In this document: one piece after another, positions 36,757-44,938 of the stretch | Layout: every line of letters starts with the position of its first letter | Numbering within the stretch: position 1 is the stretch's first letter | From: Streptomyces sp. NL15-2K | Lineage (GTDB): Bacteria > Actinomycetota > Actinomycetes > Streptomycetales > Streptomycetaceae | Direction: 5' to 3' | Assembly (NCBI RefSeq): GCF_030551255.1 | Contig: NZ_CP130630.1 | Span: 9,733,001-9,797,000, forward strand | DNA: 64,000 bases | The notes under the pieces: generated by a model | Databases searched by the model: none | Told to the model about the DNA's origin: nothing | The model's input: the letters and a program-made list of their open reading frames with translations, nothing else | Program-made: the position numbers and the translations under genes

Positions 36757-39156
36757 ATGTCGGAGTGGACCTGGGAGTACGAGGGCTACGACCCGGCCGG
36801 CGAGCGGCTGCGCGAGTCGTTGTGCACGCTCGGCAACGGCTACTTCGCCACCCGCGGCGCCGTACCCGAGAGCAGGGCGAGTCTGGTGCACTACCCGGCC
36901 ACCTACGCGGCCGGGGTCTACAACCGCCTGGAGTCGACCGTGGCGGGGCGGCGGGTGGTGAACGAGGACCTGGTGAATCTCCCGAACTGGCTGCTATTGC
37001 GGTTCCGTCTCCGTTTCGCCGACGGCTCGGCGGGCCCATGGTTCTCTCCCGACAGGCAGCAGCCGCTCGATCACCGGCACAGTCTGGATCTGCGCCGGGC
37101 CACTCTGACACGCACGTTCCGGTTCCGGGACGACGAGGCAGGCGTGCTGGGTGTGGAGCAGGTCCGGCTGGTGCACATGGCGGATCCTCACCTGGCCGCG
37201 CTGCGGACCGTTGTCACAGCCGAGGACTGGTCCGGAGAGATTGAGGTGGAGTCCGTCCTCGACGGCGACGTGATCAACAGCAACGTGCACCGTTACAGGT
37301 CCCTCAACCGGCACCACCTGGTCCGTGTACGGACCGGCGCGTCCGCGACCGACGTGACGTGGTTGAGCTGCCACACCAGCACCTCCGATATCGGCATCGC
37401 CATGGCGGCCCGTACGGTCGCCGTCGGGCAGCCGCCCACGTCGTCGGAGCTTCGGCCGTCTCACCGCCGTGCCGTACACCGGCTGGTGATACCGGTCGCT
37501 CCAGGCCGGCCCGCCGTCGTGGACAAGACCGTGGCCCTGCACACCTCCCGTGACCCGGCGATCAGTGACCCGCTCGGCGCGGCCGTCGACCGGGTGACCA
37601 CGGCTGCGGGCTTCCCGGCGCTTGTGGACTCCCATGTCGCTGCCTGGGCGCGGTTGTGGCGGGGCGCGGACGTCCAGGTGCCCGGGGAGGCGGGCCGTGT
37701 CCTGCGCCTGCATCTGTTCCATGTGCTGCAGACGTTGTCGCCGCACACCGCGGACCTGGACGTGGGCGTGCCGGCCCGTGGGCTGCACGGCGAGGCGTAC
37801 CGGGGCCATGTCTTCTGGGACGAGCTGTTCGTGCTGCCGTATCTGAACCTGCGTTTCCCCGAGGTCTCGCGGGCCCTGCTCAACTACCGTCACCGACGCC
37901 TGTCCCAGGCATGCCGCGCGGCCCACGCGGCGGGCCGAGCCGGGGCGATGTACCCCTGGCAGTCCGGCAGCGACGGCCGTGAGGAGACACAGGAGCTACA
38001 CCTCAACCCCCGCTCGGGCCGCTGGCTGCCGGACAACTCCAGGCTCCAGCACCACGTCGGCTCGGCGATCGCCTACAACGTCTGGCAGTACTGCGAAGCG
38101 AGCGGTGACACCGAGTACCTGCATACCAAGGGCGCGGAGATGCTGTTGCAGATCGCCCGATTCTGGGCGGACAGCGCGGAGTTCGCCCCCGGCCTCGGTC
38201 GGTACCGCATCCGGGGCGTGGTCGGCCCCGACGAGTACCACGACAGCTACCCCGACGCCGCCCGGCCGGGCCTGGACGACAACGCGTACACCAACGTCAC
38301 CGCCGTCTGGGTCCTCAGTCGCGCCCTGGACCTGGTGCGGCGCCTTCCGGCACGGCGCCGGCAGGAGCTGTTCGAGCGCATCGCGCTGGACAGCGGCGAA
38401 CTCCCGAAGTGGGAGGAGGTTTCCCGGCGGCTGCGAGTGCCCTTCCACCACGGCGTCATCAGCCAGTTCGACGGCTACGGCGACCTGGCCGAGCTGGACT
38501 GGGACGCATACCGCAGCCGCTACAACAGCATCCGGCGGCTGGACCGCATCCTCGAAGCCGAGGGCGACTCCGTGAACCGCTACCAAGCCTCCAAACAGGC
38601 CGACGTCCTGATGCTCGGCTACCTCTTCTCGCCCGCCGAACTGCATGCCCTGTTCCACCGTCTCGGGTACGACGTGGACGACGAGGTCTGGCACAGGACC
38701 GTCGACTACTACCTTCAGCGCACCAGCCACGGCTCCACCCTCAGCGGACTCGTCCACGGCCTCGTCCTCGCCCGGGCCAGACGAGCCGAGGCGTGGAGTT
38801 ACGTCCAGGAGGCCCTGGAGGCGGACATCGCCGACATCCAGGGCGGCACGACCGGCGAAGGCATCCACCTCGGCGCCATGGCCGGGACCCTGGATCTGGT
38901 GCAACGCGGCCTGACGGGCCTGGAGACGCGTGAGGACGCCCTCTGGCTGGACCCGGTACCCCTTCCCGCACTGTCGGAGTACGGGTTCTCCCTGCGTTAC
39001 CGCGGCCACTGGGGTGTCGGCATAAGGCGCCGGAGCGGACAGCTGGAGATCCGGGTGCCCGACTCGGAGGAGTCACCGATCCGGGTGGTGCTGGCCGACC
39101 GGGCCGTGACCGTCGCGCCCGGAGAGACCTGCACGCTCGTGCTGTCGGAGAGCTGA
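36757..39156 (+). CDS. Glycoside hydrolase family 65 protein (trehalose/kojibiose-type phosphorylase)
   Basis: A 799-residue GH65 enzyme. An N-terminal beta-sandwich (TLGNGYFATRGAVPESRAS) is followed by the (alpha/alpha)6 catalytic barrel with the WDELFVLPYLNLRFPE motif near residue 350. The general-acid glutamate lies in GVVGPDEYHDSYPDA near 492 and the phosphate region at YQASKQADVLMLGYLFS near 610. A C-terminal sheet domain closes it. Members phosphorolyse alpha-glucosidic disaccharides such as trehalose, maltose or kojibiose. In M. tuberculosis a GH65 domain is part of DosR-regulated OtsB1. A link to trehalose stores is plausible; the exact substrate is open. Confidence 0.88.
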   Translation: MSEWTWEYEGYDPAGERLRESLCTLGNGYFATRGAVPESRASLVHYPATYAAGVYNRLESTVAGRRVVNEDLVNLPNWLLLRFRLRFADGSAGPWFSPDRQQPLDHRHSLDLRRATLTRTFRFRDDEAGVLGVEQVRLVHMADPHLAALRTVVTAEDWSGEIEVESVLDGDVINSNVHRYRSLNRHHLVRVRTGASATDVTWLSCHTSTSDIGIAMAARTVAVGQPPTSSELRPSHRRAVHRLVIPVAPGRPAVVDKTVALHTSRDPAISDPLGAAVDRVTTAAGFPALVDSHVAAWARLWRGADVQVPGEAGRVLRLHLFHVLQTLSPHTADLDVGVPARGLHGEAYRGHVFWDELFVLPYLNLRFPEVSRALLNYRHRRLSQACRAAHAAGRAGAMYPWQSGSDGREETQELHLNPRSGRWLPDNSRLQHHVGSAIAYNVWQYCEASGDTEYLHTKGAEMLLQIARFWADSAEFAPGLGRYRIRGVVGPDEYHDSYPDAARPGLDDNAYTNVTAVWVLSRALDLVRRLPARRRQELFERIALDSGELPKWEEVSRRLRVPFHHGVISQFDGYGDLAELDWDAYRSRYNSIRRLDRILEAEGDSVNRYQASKQADVLMLGYLFSPAELHALFHRLGYDVDDEVWHRTVDYYLQRTSHGSTLSGLVHGLVLARARRAEAWSYVQEALEADIADIQGGTTGEGIHLGAMAGTLDLVQRGLTGLETREDALWLDPVPLPALSEYGFSLRYRGHWGVGIRRRSGQLEIRVPDSEESPIRVVLADRAVTVAPGETCTLVLSES

Positions 39157-39267
39157 TCCGCACAGACGGGCGTGCCGACCTCGGCGTCTGCGGCAGGATC
39201 CGCCGGACAGGCCATAGGCTCCGAAAACGGGGTTCCGCTTCAGGCGACAGTGCCGTGGGAGACGTGG

Positions 39268-40146
39268 ATGAAGTGGTTGGTCTCGCTGGTCGGTGCCGGG
39301 CTCGTCATGCTCACCCTGCGGGACCTCTTCCATACCCTCTGGCACCCGACCCGCCACGGCGGCCTGAGCCGCCTCGTGATGACGGCGCTGTGGCGCCTGG
39401 CCCGGCGCTTTCGCGCGCGCAGGCGGGTGGTCGGCCTCGTCGGGCCGCTCGCCATGGTCACGGTGGTGGGCATGTGGGCCTTCACCGTCGTCCTCGGCTG
39501 GGCCATCGTCTACTGGCCCCACATGCCCGGGGCGTTCGCCTTCGCGCCCGGTTCCAAGGCGGCGCAGGAGCCCGCGCTGCTGGACTCCGTGTACCTGTCG
39601 CTCGTCACGGTGGCCACCCTGGGCCTGGGGGACATCGCACCCGGTGAGGGCTGGCTCCGCCTGGTCTCACCGTTGGAGGCCCTCGTCGGCTTCGCACTCC
39701 TGACGGCCACGGTCTCCTGGGTGCTGGAGATCTACCCGGCGCTGACCCGCAGGAGGGTCCTCGCCATCCGGCTGGCCCTGCTGCGCGACTCGGCCCCGAC
39801 GCCGCAGCAGATCGACTGCACGGCCGGGGCGCTGCTGCTCGACAGCCTGGCCACCGAAGTCGTACGCGTGCGTATCGACTTCACCCAGTACGCCGAGGCG
39901 TACTACTTCCACGACGGGGAGGACCACTCGTCGCTGGCGGCCACGGTCGGCTACGCCGCCACTCTCGCCCAGCGAGGACAGGCAGCCCAGCGGCCGGAGG
40001 TGCGCCTGGCAGGTGACTTGCTCGCCGGGGCGCTGAAGGACCTCGCCGCCATCCTTGACCAGCGTTTTCTCCACACCGGTGGCACGGCGACGGAAGTCTT
40101 CGCCGCGTACGCCGCAGACCATGGGCGCAGCCTCGCACAGCCCTGA
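39268..40146 (+). CDS. Two-pore-helix potassium-channel-like membrane protein
   Basis: A 292-residue protein. TM segments lie at about 6-24 (LVSLVGAGLVMLTLRDLFHTLW), 62-85 (PLAMVTVVGMWAFTVVLGWA), a pore region near 113 with SLVTVATLGLGDIAP, and 135-155 (ALVGFALLTATVSWVLEIY). The pore carries TLGLGD rather than the K-selective TVGYGD, so selectivity may differ. A cytoplasmic C-terminal half of about 135 residues has no recognised domain. ATG 39268 is chosen because GGGAG lies 6 bases upstream. It follows GH65 by 111 bases. Confidence 0.82.
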   Translation: MKWLVSLVGAGLVMLTLRDLFHTLWHPTRHGGLSRLVMTALWRLARRFRARRRVVGLVGPLAMVTVVGMWAFTVVLGWAIVYWPHMPGAFAFAPGSKAAQEPALLDSVYLSLVTVATLGLGDIAPGEGWLRLVSPLEALVGFALLTATVSWVLEIYPALTRRRVLAIRLALLRDSAPTPQQIDCTAGALLLDSLATEVVRVRIDFTQYAEAYYFHDGEDHSSLAATVGYAATLAQRGQAAQRPEVRLAGDLLAGALKDLAAILDQRFLHTGGTATEVFAAYAADHGRSLAQP

Positions 40147-40256
40147 CCAACAGGCCCATGCCCGGTCCCGCATCGCCAGGATCGCCCACACGACGAGTGG
40201 TCGGTCATGCCGGTCGGCGTCAGCGGTGGCACCCTGACAAGCGGACACCGGTATTC

Positions 40257-40272
40257 GGGGACGGCGGTTCCC
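40257..40272. promoter_or_regulatory. Weak DosR-like palindrome upstream of the P-type ATPase
   Basis: GGGGACGGCGGTTCCC is an imperfect inverted repeat with TTC in front, resembling the mycobacterial consensus more than boxes A-C do. It lies about 150 bases upstream of 40419. Listed as a candidate only. Confidence 0.25.
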
Positions 40273-40418
40273 TGCATGACGGGAGTGTGGTGGATGGCAC
40301 ACAGCGAACAAGCCGGTCCTGATGCCGCCGCTCTGGCACGCCCCGGCGTCCTCGCGGTGCGCGACAGCGACCTTCGAGCAGTCCGTGGCGCACCCGCGTA
40401 CAGAACCCTGTCGGGCGC

Positions 40419-43106
40419 GTGAGCGAGCAGCGGGGTGACCGGGGTTTTGATGCGGGCACCGACGCACCCCGTTCGACACCATCCGCGTCTTCCGCGGCGG
40501 GTCTGTCGTCGCCCGAGGCCGCGCGTCGACAGACGCGTTACGGGCCCAACGCGATCCCGACGGAGCCGCGTGCCCCTGTGTGGCGGCGGGTGCTGCAGCA
40601 GTTGCGGGACCCGCTGATCCTGGTGCTGTTGGTGGCAGCCGCCTTGACGATCGCCACCGGTGATCTCTCCGATGCCGCCGTGATTCTGCTCGTCATCACG
40701 GTGAACACCGCGGTCGGCGTCGTTCAGGAGGTACGAGCCGAGCAGGCCGTGATGGCCCTGTCCGCCATGAGTGCTCCCACCGCCAGAGTCGTACGGGACG
40801 GTGAGGAACGTTCCCTCCCTGCTGCCGAGGTGGTGCCCGGCGATCTGGTGCTGGTGGCCGAGGGGGACATCGTGCCCGCCGACGGGGAGGTACTGGCCGC
40901 GGCCTTGCTGCTGGCGGACGAGTCCTCGCTGACGGGGGAGTCCGTCCCGGTGGAGAAGGCTCCCGACAGCGACCCCTCACACGGCATGGTGTCGGCGGGC
41001 ACGGTCGTCGTCCGCGGCCACGGACGCGTCGTGATCACCGCCACGGGAGCCCACAGCGCGCTAGGCCGGATCGCATCCCTGATGGGTGCCGCGCCCGGTC
41101 TGACCCCGCTGCAGCGCCGGCTGGCGGGGTTCGGCCGGGTTCTGGCAGCCGCCATCGTGGCCCTGTGCGCCCTGGTCCTGGCTCTCGGGCTGGTGCGCGG
41201 GCAGCCCGTGGAACTGATGATCGTGGCGGCGATCAGCCTTGCCGTCGCCGCCGTACCGGAGTCCCTGCCCGCCGTCGTGACGCTCGCGCTCGCCCTGGGG
41301 GCACGGCGGATGGCGGACCGGCACGCCATCGTCCGCAGGCTGCCCGCGGTGGAGACGCTGGGCTCCGTCACGGTGATCGCCACCGACAAGACCGGCACCC
41401 TGACCGAGGGCCGAATGGCCGCCGAACGGCTGTGGACGCCGCACGGAGAGGTCACGGTCCTGGGCACCGGCTACGAGCCCCAGGGCCGGGTCGTCCGCGA
41501 CGGAGAAACGGTCACGGCGAACGACGCACCCGACCTGGCGGCGTTGCTGCGCGTCGCGATGCTGTGCAACGACGCGGCGCTGGAGCCTCCGCCGGACGGC
41601 TCCGCGGAGTGGCGCGCGCTGGGTGACCCCACCGAGGCCGCGCTGCTCGTGGCAGGGGCCCGGCTCGGGCTGGACCGGGCGGCGCTGGACCGCGAACTGC
41701 CGCGAGTCGAGGAGATTCCGTTCGACAGCGGCCGCAAGCGCATGACGACCGTCCACCGTCGGCCGGATGGAGCAGTGCGGGTCGCGTGCAAGGGAGCGCC
41801 GGAGTCCCTGCTCCGGCCGCAGGTCCTGGCCGACGGTCCGGACCTGCTCGCCCGGGCGGTCGCTCAGGCGGAGGTACTGGCGCGTGACGGGTACCGGGTG
41901 CTCGCCGTCGCGTCGGCCGACCACGAGGAGGCGTTGGAGCCGTCCGGGACATGGGAGTCGGGCCTGTTGCTGCTCGGCCTTGTCGGCATCCTGGACCCGC
42001 CCCGCGCCGCTTCCGAGCCGTCGATCGCCGCCTGCAAACGGGCCGGTATCGTCCCTGTACTCATCACCGGCGACCATCCGCTGACCGCCCGGGCCGTGGC
42101 CGACCGCCTCGGCATTGCCTCCCGGGAGGAGGAGGTCACCACCGGGCAACGGATCCGGGAAGGAACGGCGGGCGAGCTGACCGGCGTACGCGTCTACGCC
42201 CGGACCACTCCCGAGCAGAAGCTGGACATCGTCGAGGCATGGCGAGGGGCCGGGCAGGTCGTGGCGATGACGGGGGATGGGGTCAACGACGGTCCGGCCC
42301 TGCGTCGCGCCGACATCGGTGTCGCGATGGGGCGGCGCGGCACCGAAGTGGCCCGCCAGGCAGCCGACCTGGTGCTCGCCGACGACAACCCGGCCACCAT
42401 CGTGTCGGCCGTCGAAGAGGGGCGCCGGGTCTATGCCAACGTGCGCCGGTTCCTGCTCTACGCGCTCGCCGGGGGCACCGCGGAGATCCTGGTCATGCTC
42501 CTCGGCCCCTTCCTGGGGATGCCGCTGCCGCTGCTGCCCGCACAGATCCTGTGGATCAACCTGCTCACCCACGGCCTGCCCGGCGTCGCCCTCGGTGCGG
42601 AGCCCGTCGCCCCGGACGCGATGCGCCATCCGCCACGGCCCCCCGAGGAGAGCGTGCTGGGCGCCGGCCTGTGGCCGCGCATCCTGCTCATGGGGGCCTT
42701 CATCGCCACGGTGACCCTGGTGGCCGGCGTGTGGGCCCGTGAGGCGGGCCGCCCCTGGCAGTCCATGATCTTCCTGGTCCTCGGCGCGACCCAGCTGGGC
42801 GTTGCCCTGGGCTCCCGCGCCCGTCCTGGAAGCCTGGCCAACCCGTTCCTGCTGGTTGCCGTGGCTGCGGCCTTGGGCCTCCAGGCGGCCGGTGTCTATC
42901 TGCCCCCTCTCCGGGACCTGTTGGGCACAGAGTTGCTGTCGCTCGGGGACCTGGCGATCGCCTGCGCGTTGTCCGGTCTCGGCCATGTGGTCATGCGTTT
43001 GCAGGCACGGCTGTGGCCGGAGCGGCAGCCGCGCGCCGCCTTGGCGGTAGGAGGTGATCCGGGTGGTCGGCGTTCCCGCTCCGCCCGAGCAAAGGGGCTC
43101 CGCTGA
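40419..43106 (+). CDS. Cation-transporting P-type ATPase (CtpF-like, P2 class)
   Basis: An 895-residue P-type ATPase. Order: cation-ATPase N domain, TM1-2, actuator domain (ADESSLTGESVPVEK), TM3-4 with the ion-site VAAVPESLPAVVT, phosphorylation motif DKTGTLTEG near residue 327, nucleotide domain (CKGAPES), hinge MTGDGVNDGPALRRADIG, and six C-terminal TMs. The P2-type layout resembles Ca2+ pumps and CtpF (Rv1997), which is DosR-regulated. In TM6 the usual TDGLPA is replaced by THGLPG, so the Asp expected for a Ca2+ ligand is His. The ribosome binding site before GTG 40419 is weak. Confidence 0.88.
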   Translation: MSEQRGDRGFDAGTDAPRSTPSASSAAGLSSPEAARRQTRYGPNAIPTEPRAPVWRRVLQQLRDPLILVLLVAAALTIATGDLSDAAVILLVITVNTAVGVVQEVRAEQAVMALSAMSAPTARVVRDGEERSLPAAEVVPGDLVLVAEGDIVPADGEVLAAALLLADESSLTGESVPVEKAPDSDPSHGMVSAGTVVVRGHGRVVITATGAHSALGRIASLMGAAPGLTPLQRRLAGFGRVLAAAIVALCALVLALGLVRGQPVELMIVAAISLAVAAVPESLPAVVTLALALGARRMADRHAIVRRLPAVETLGSVTVIATDKTGTLTEGRMAAERLWTPHGEVTVLGTGYEPQGRVVRDGETVTANDAPDLAALLRVAMLCNDAALEPPPDGSAEWRALGDPTEAALLVAGARLGLDRAALDRELPRVEEIPFDSGRKRMTTVHRRPDGAVRVACKGAPESLLRPQVLADGPDLLARAVAQAEVLARDGYRVLAVASADHEEALEPSGTWESGLLLLGLVGILDPPRAASEPSIAACKRAGIVPVLITGDHPLTARAVADRLGIASREEEVTTGQRIREGTAGELTGVRVYARTTPEQKLDIVEAWRGAGQVVAMTGDGVNDGPALRRADIGVAMGRRGTEVARQAADLVLADDNPATIVSAVEEGRRVYANVRRFLLYALAGGTAEILVMLLGPFLGMPLPLLPAQILWINLLTHGLPGVALGAEPVAPDAMRHPPRPPEESVLGAGLWPRILLMGAFIATVTLVAGVWAREAGRPWQSMIFLVLGATQLGVALGSRARPGSLANPFLLVAVAAALGLQAAGVYLPPLRDLLGTELLSLGDLAIACALSGLGHVVMRLQARLWPERQPRAALAVGGDPGGRRSRSARAKGLR

Positions 43107-43177
43107 GCTTGGCCTTTCCGCGCTGAGGTGGACAACCACGTCTTCGGTCACGACTGCCCGGGTGCTGTCGGAAGGAG

Positions 43178-44377
43178 TCATGCGCCTCGCCCGCGTACAT
43201 CCGGGCGCAGGGCATGGCGCCGGACCACGGTCGCGGTGAAAGCACAGGTGGCGGCAGCGGTGAGGGCCAGGAGCAGGTATCCCCAGGTGTAGTCGTCGGC
43301 GATGCTGTATACCGCGCCCATGACCAGGGGTGGGAAGAAGCCGCCCAGTCCGCCGGCGGCGCCGACGAGGCCGGTGACCGATCCGACCTGGTCGGTGGGC
43401 ACGAGGCGGGCGACCAGGGCGAACACGGCACCCGAGGCGGTTCCCAGGGCTGCGGCCATGCCGAGGAAGGCCAGTGTGCCGAGCGGGATCAGCGCGAGTT
43501 CGAGGGAGGCGAGGAGGGCGAGTCCGGCGATGGCGGCGTACGCCCCGATGAGCACGGGGACGGGGTGGAGCCGGTCGGAGAGCCAGCCGCCCACCGGGCG
43601 CGCGGCGACCGCGAGGACCACGAAGCCGGCGGTGCGCAGGGCGGCGTCGGAGCGCCCGAGATCGTAGGCGGTGGTGAGGTAGGTGGGCAGGTAGACGCTG
43701 AAGGCCACGAACCCGCCGAAGGCCATGGCGTAGAGGAAGGCCAGCTGCCAGGCGGTGGGCATCCGCATGGTGGCGGTGGTGCGCGCGAGGAGCGAGCCGG
43801 CCGGGATGGCGCGTTCGGGCTGGTCGCGCAGGAGGAAGTGGGCGGTGACGGCGTAGACGGCCAGGATGCCTGCGACGAGGGTGAAGGGAAAACTCCGGTC
43901 GACGGCATCGGCCAGCTGCACGGTGGTGAACGCCGAGATGGCGGTTCCCCCGGTTCCGATGCCGAAGATGCCGAGCGCCAGGCCGCGCCGCTCGGGCGGG
44001 TACCAGGCGTTGACGAACGGGACGCCGACGGCGAACGTGGTGCCGCCCAACCCGAGGAAGAAGCCGCCGATGAGGAACTCGGCCAGGGAGTCGGCCAGAT
44101 GGCCCAGGTAGAGCACGGGCAGGACGGTCAGGGCGGTGACGAGGGGAAACATCCGGTGGGCGCCGACGCGGTCGGTCAGGGCTCCGACCGGGATCCGGCC
44201 CAGCGAGCCGACCAGGACCGGCACGGCCACCACCAGGGACTGCTGGAACGAGCTGAGGCCCAGGTCCTCGCGGAGCGTCGGGCCGAGCGGTCCCAGAAGA
44301 GCCCACGCCCAGAAGCCGGTCATGAACCCGGCCGTGGCCAGAGCCAGCATCCGCGCCGACTGCGTGAACCGGCTCAC
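43178..44377 (-). CDS. Major facilitator transporter, nitrate/nitrite porter-like (NarK type)
   Basis: A 399-residue protein with twelve hydrophobic helices. GPTLREDLGLSSFQQ and GRIPVGALTDRVGAHR in the N-half and the glycine-rich helix 5 GIFGIGTGGTAISAF correspond to the NNP family layout. The classical GNxG nitrate signature has Thr instead of Asn, so the substrate (nitrate, nitrite or another small anion such as formate) is uncertain. narK2 of M. tuberculosis is DosR-controlled, and the formate dehydrogenase operon lies directly upstream on the same strand. GTG 44377 has GAGAGGAA upstream. The leader carries the nested inverted repeat at 44418-44464. Confidence 0.82.
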   Translation of the reverse strand: MSRFTQSARMLALATAGFMTGFWAWALLGPLGPTLREDLGLSSFQQSLVVAVPVLVGSLGRIPVGALTDRVGAHRMFPLVTALTVLPVLYLGHLADSLAEFLIGGFFLGLGGTTFAVGVPFVNAWYPPERRGLALGIFGIGTGGTAISAFTTVQLADAVDRSFPFTLVAGILAVYAVTAHFLLRDQPERAIPAGSLLARTTATMRMPTAWQLAFLYAMAFGGFVAFSVYLPTYLTTAYDLGRSDAALRTAGFVVLAVAARPVGGWLSDRLHPVPVLIGAYAAIAGLALLASLELALIPLGTLAFLGMAAALGTASGAVFALVARLVPTDQVGSVTGLVGAAGGLGGFFPPLVMGAVYSIADDYTWGYLLLALTAAATCAFTATVVRRHALRPDVRGRGA

Positions 44378-44417
44378 CGGCTCTTCCTCTCTACGAACAC
44401 CGGCGACGCACGAAATG

Positions 44418-44464
44418 GGTGAGGGGCTGTATGGCCGCGGGCCAGGGGCGTACAGCCCCTCACC
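44418..44464. repeat. Nested inverted repeat in the leader of the NarK-like gene
   Basis: GGTGAGGGGCTGTA (44418-44431) and TACAGCCCCTCACC (44451-44464) are a perfect 14-bp inverted repeat. Inside lies a second one, TGGCC (44432-44436) and GGCCA (44440-44444). It lies 41-87 bases upstream of the start, so it could be an mRNA structure (attenuator or transcript end of the fdh operon) or a regulator site. Confidence 0.7.
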
Positions 44465-44662
44465 TTCCCGTACTCGGTGCGGCTGCTGTTGTGGCCGCGG
44501 GACACTCTGCTTCTCCGGACCAGTAGAAATTGGCACATAAAGGAAATTTTGCGGTGCGGGTGTCCCTCAAGCTCTCCCAAAGCAGGGAGGTGACGGTTGT
44601 GGCGGACAGCGGGATACGAGCCGCGCGACTGCCCGCAAGGGCTTGCCTTCTCCTGGTATGTG

Positions 44663-44938
44663 TCATCGCCGACGCGTGTGGGCTTTCCCTATGCACGCGG
44701 AGTCCTGGTGGAGGTGTACCGGGAGGACACGGTGCGGCTGGGCGACCCGGCGCCGACGTCGGCCCCAGACCATACGGAGTGCCGCCGCTACCAGTGGGCG
44801 AGAGGCAAGGGCGGCCATGAACGGGTCTCGTGGGACGAGGCTCGCGGCCGCTGCGGCACGCGACTCTGCGGTGGGGCCCGGCGGCGGACGGAGGCGGCCG
44901 GCCACGCAGAGCACGAGCAACCCCAGTCCTGCCGCCAT
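44663..44938 (-). CDS. Small hypothetical membrane-anchored protein after fdhA
   Basis: A 91-residue frame whose ATG overlaps the stop of the formate dehydrogenase alpha subunit (TAATG), which suggests coupling. It begins with one hydrophobic segment (MAAGLGLLVLCVAGRL) and then turns Arg/Ala/Pro-rich; no domain is recognised. The second half lacks protein-like features, so the 3' end may be degraded or the frame may be fortuitous. Confidence 0.35.
   Translation of the reverse strand: MAAGLGLLVLCVAGRLRPPPGPTAESRAAAAASLVPRDPFMAALASRPLVAAALRMVWGRRRRRVAQPHRVLPVHLHQDSACIGKAHTRRR

Noticed and set aside
41061..44306. Very long leftward frame (over 1000 codons) opposite the P-type ATPase and through the MFS gene
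   Set aside because: It is antisense to the ATPase and off-frame to the transporter, with low-complexity Arg/Gly/Pro sequence and no domain.
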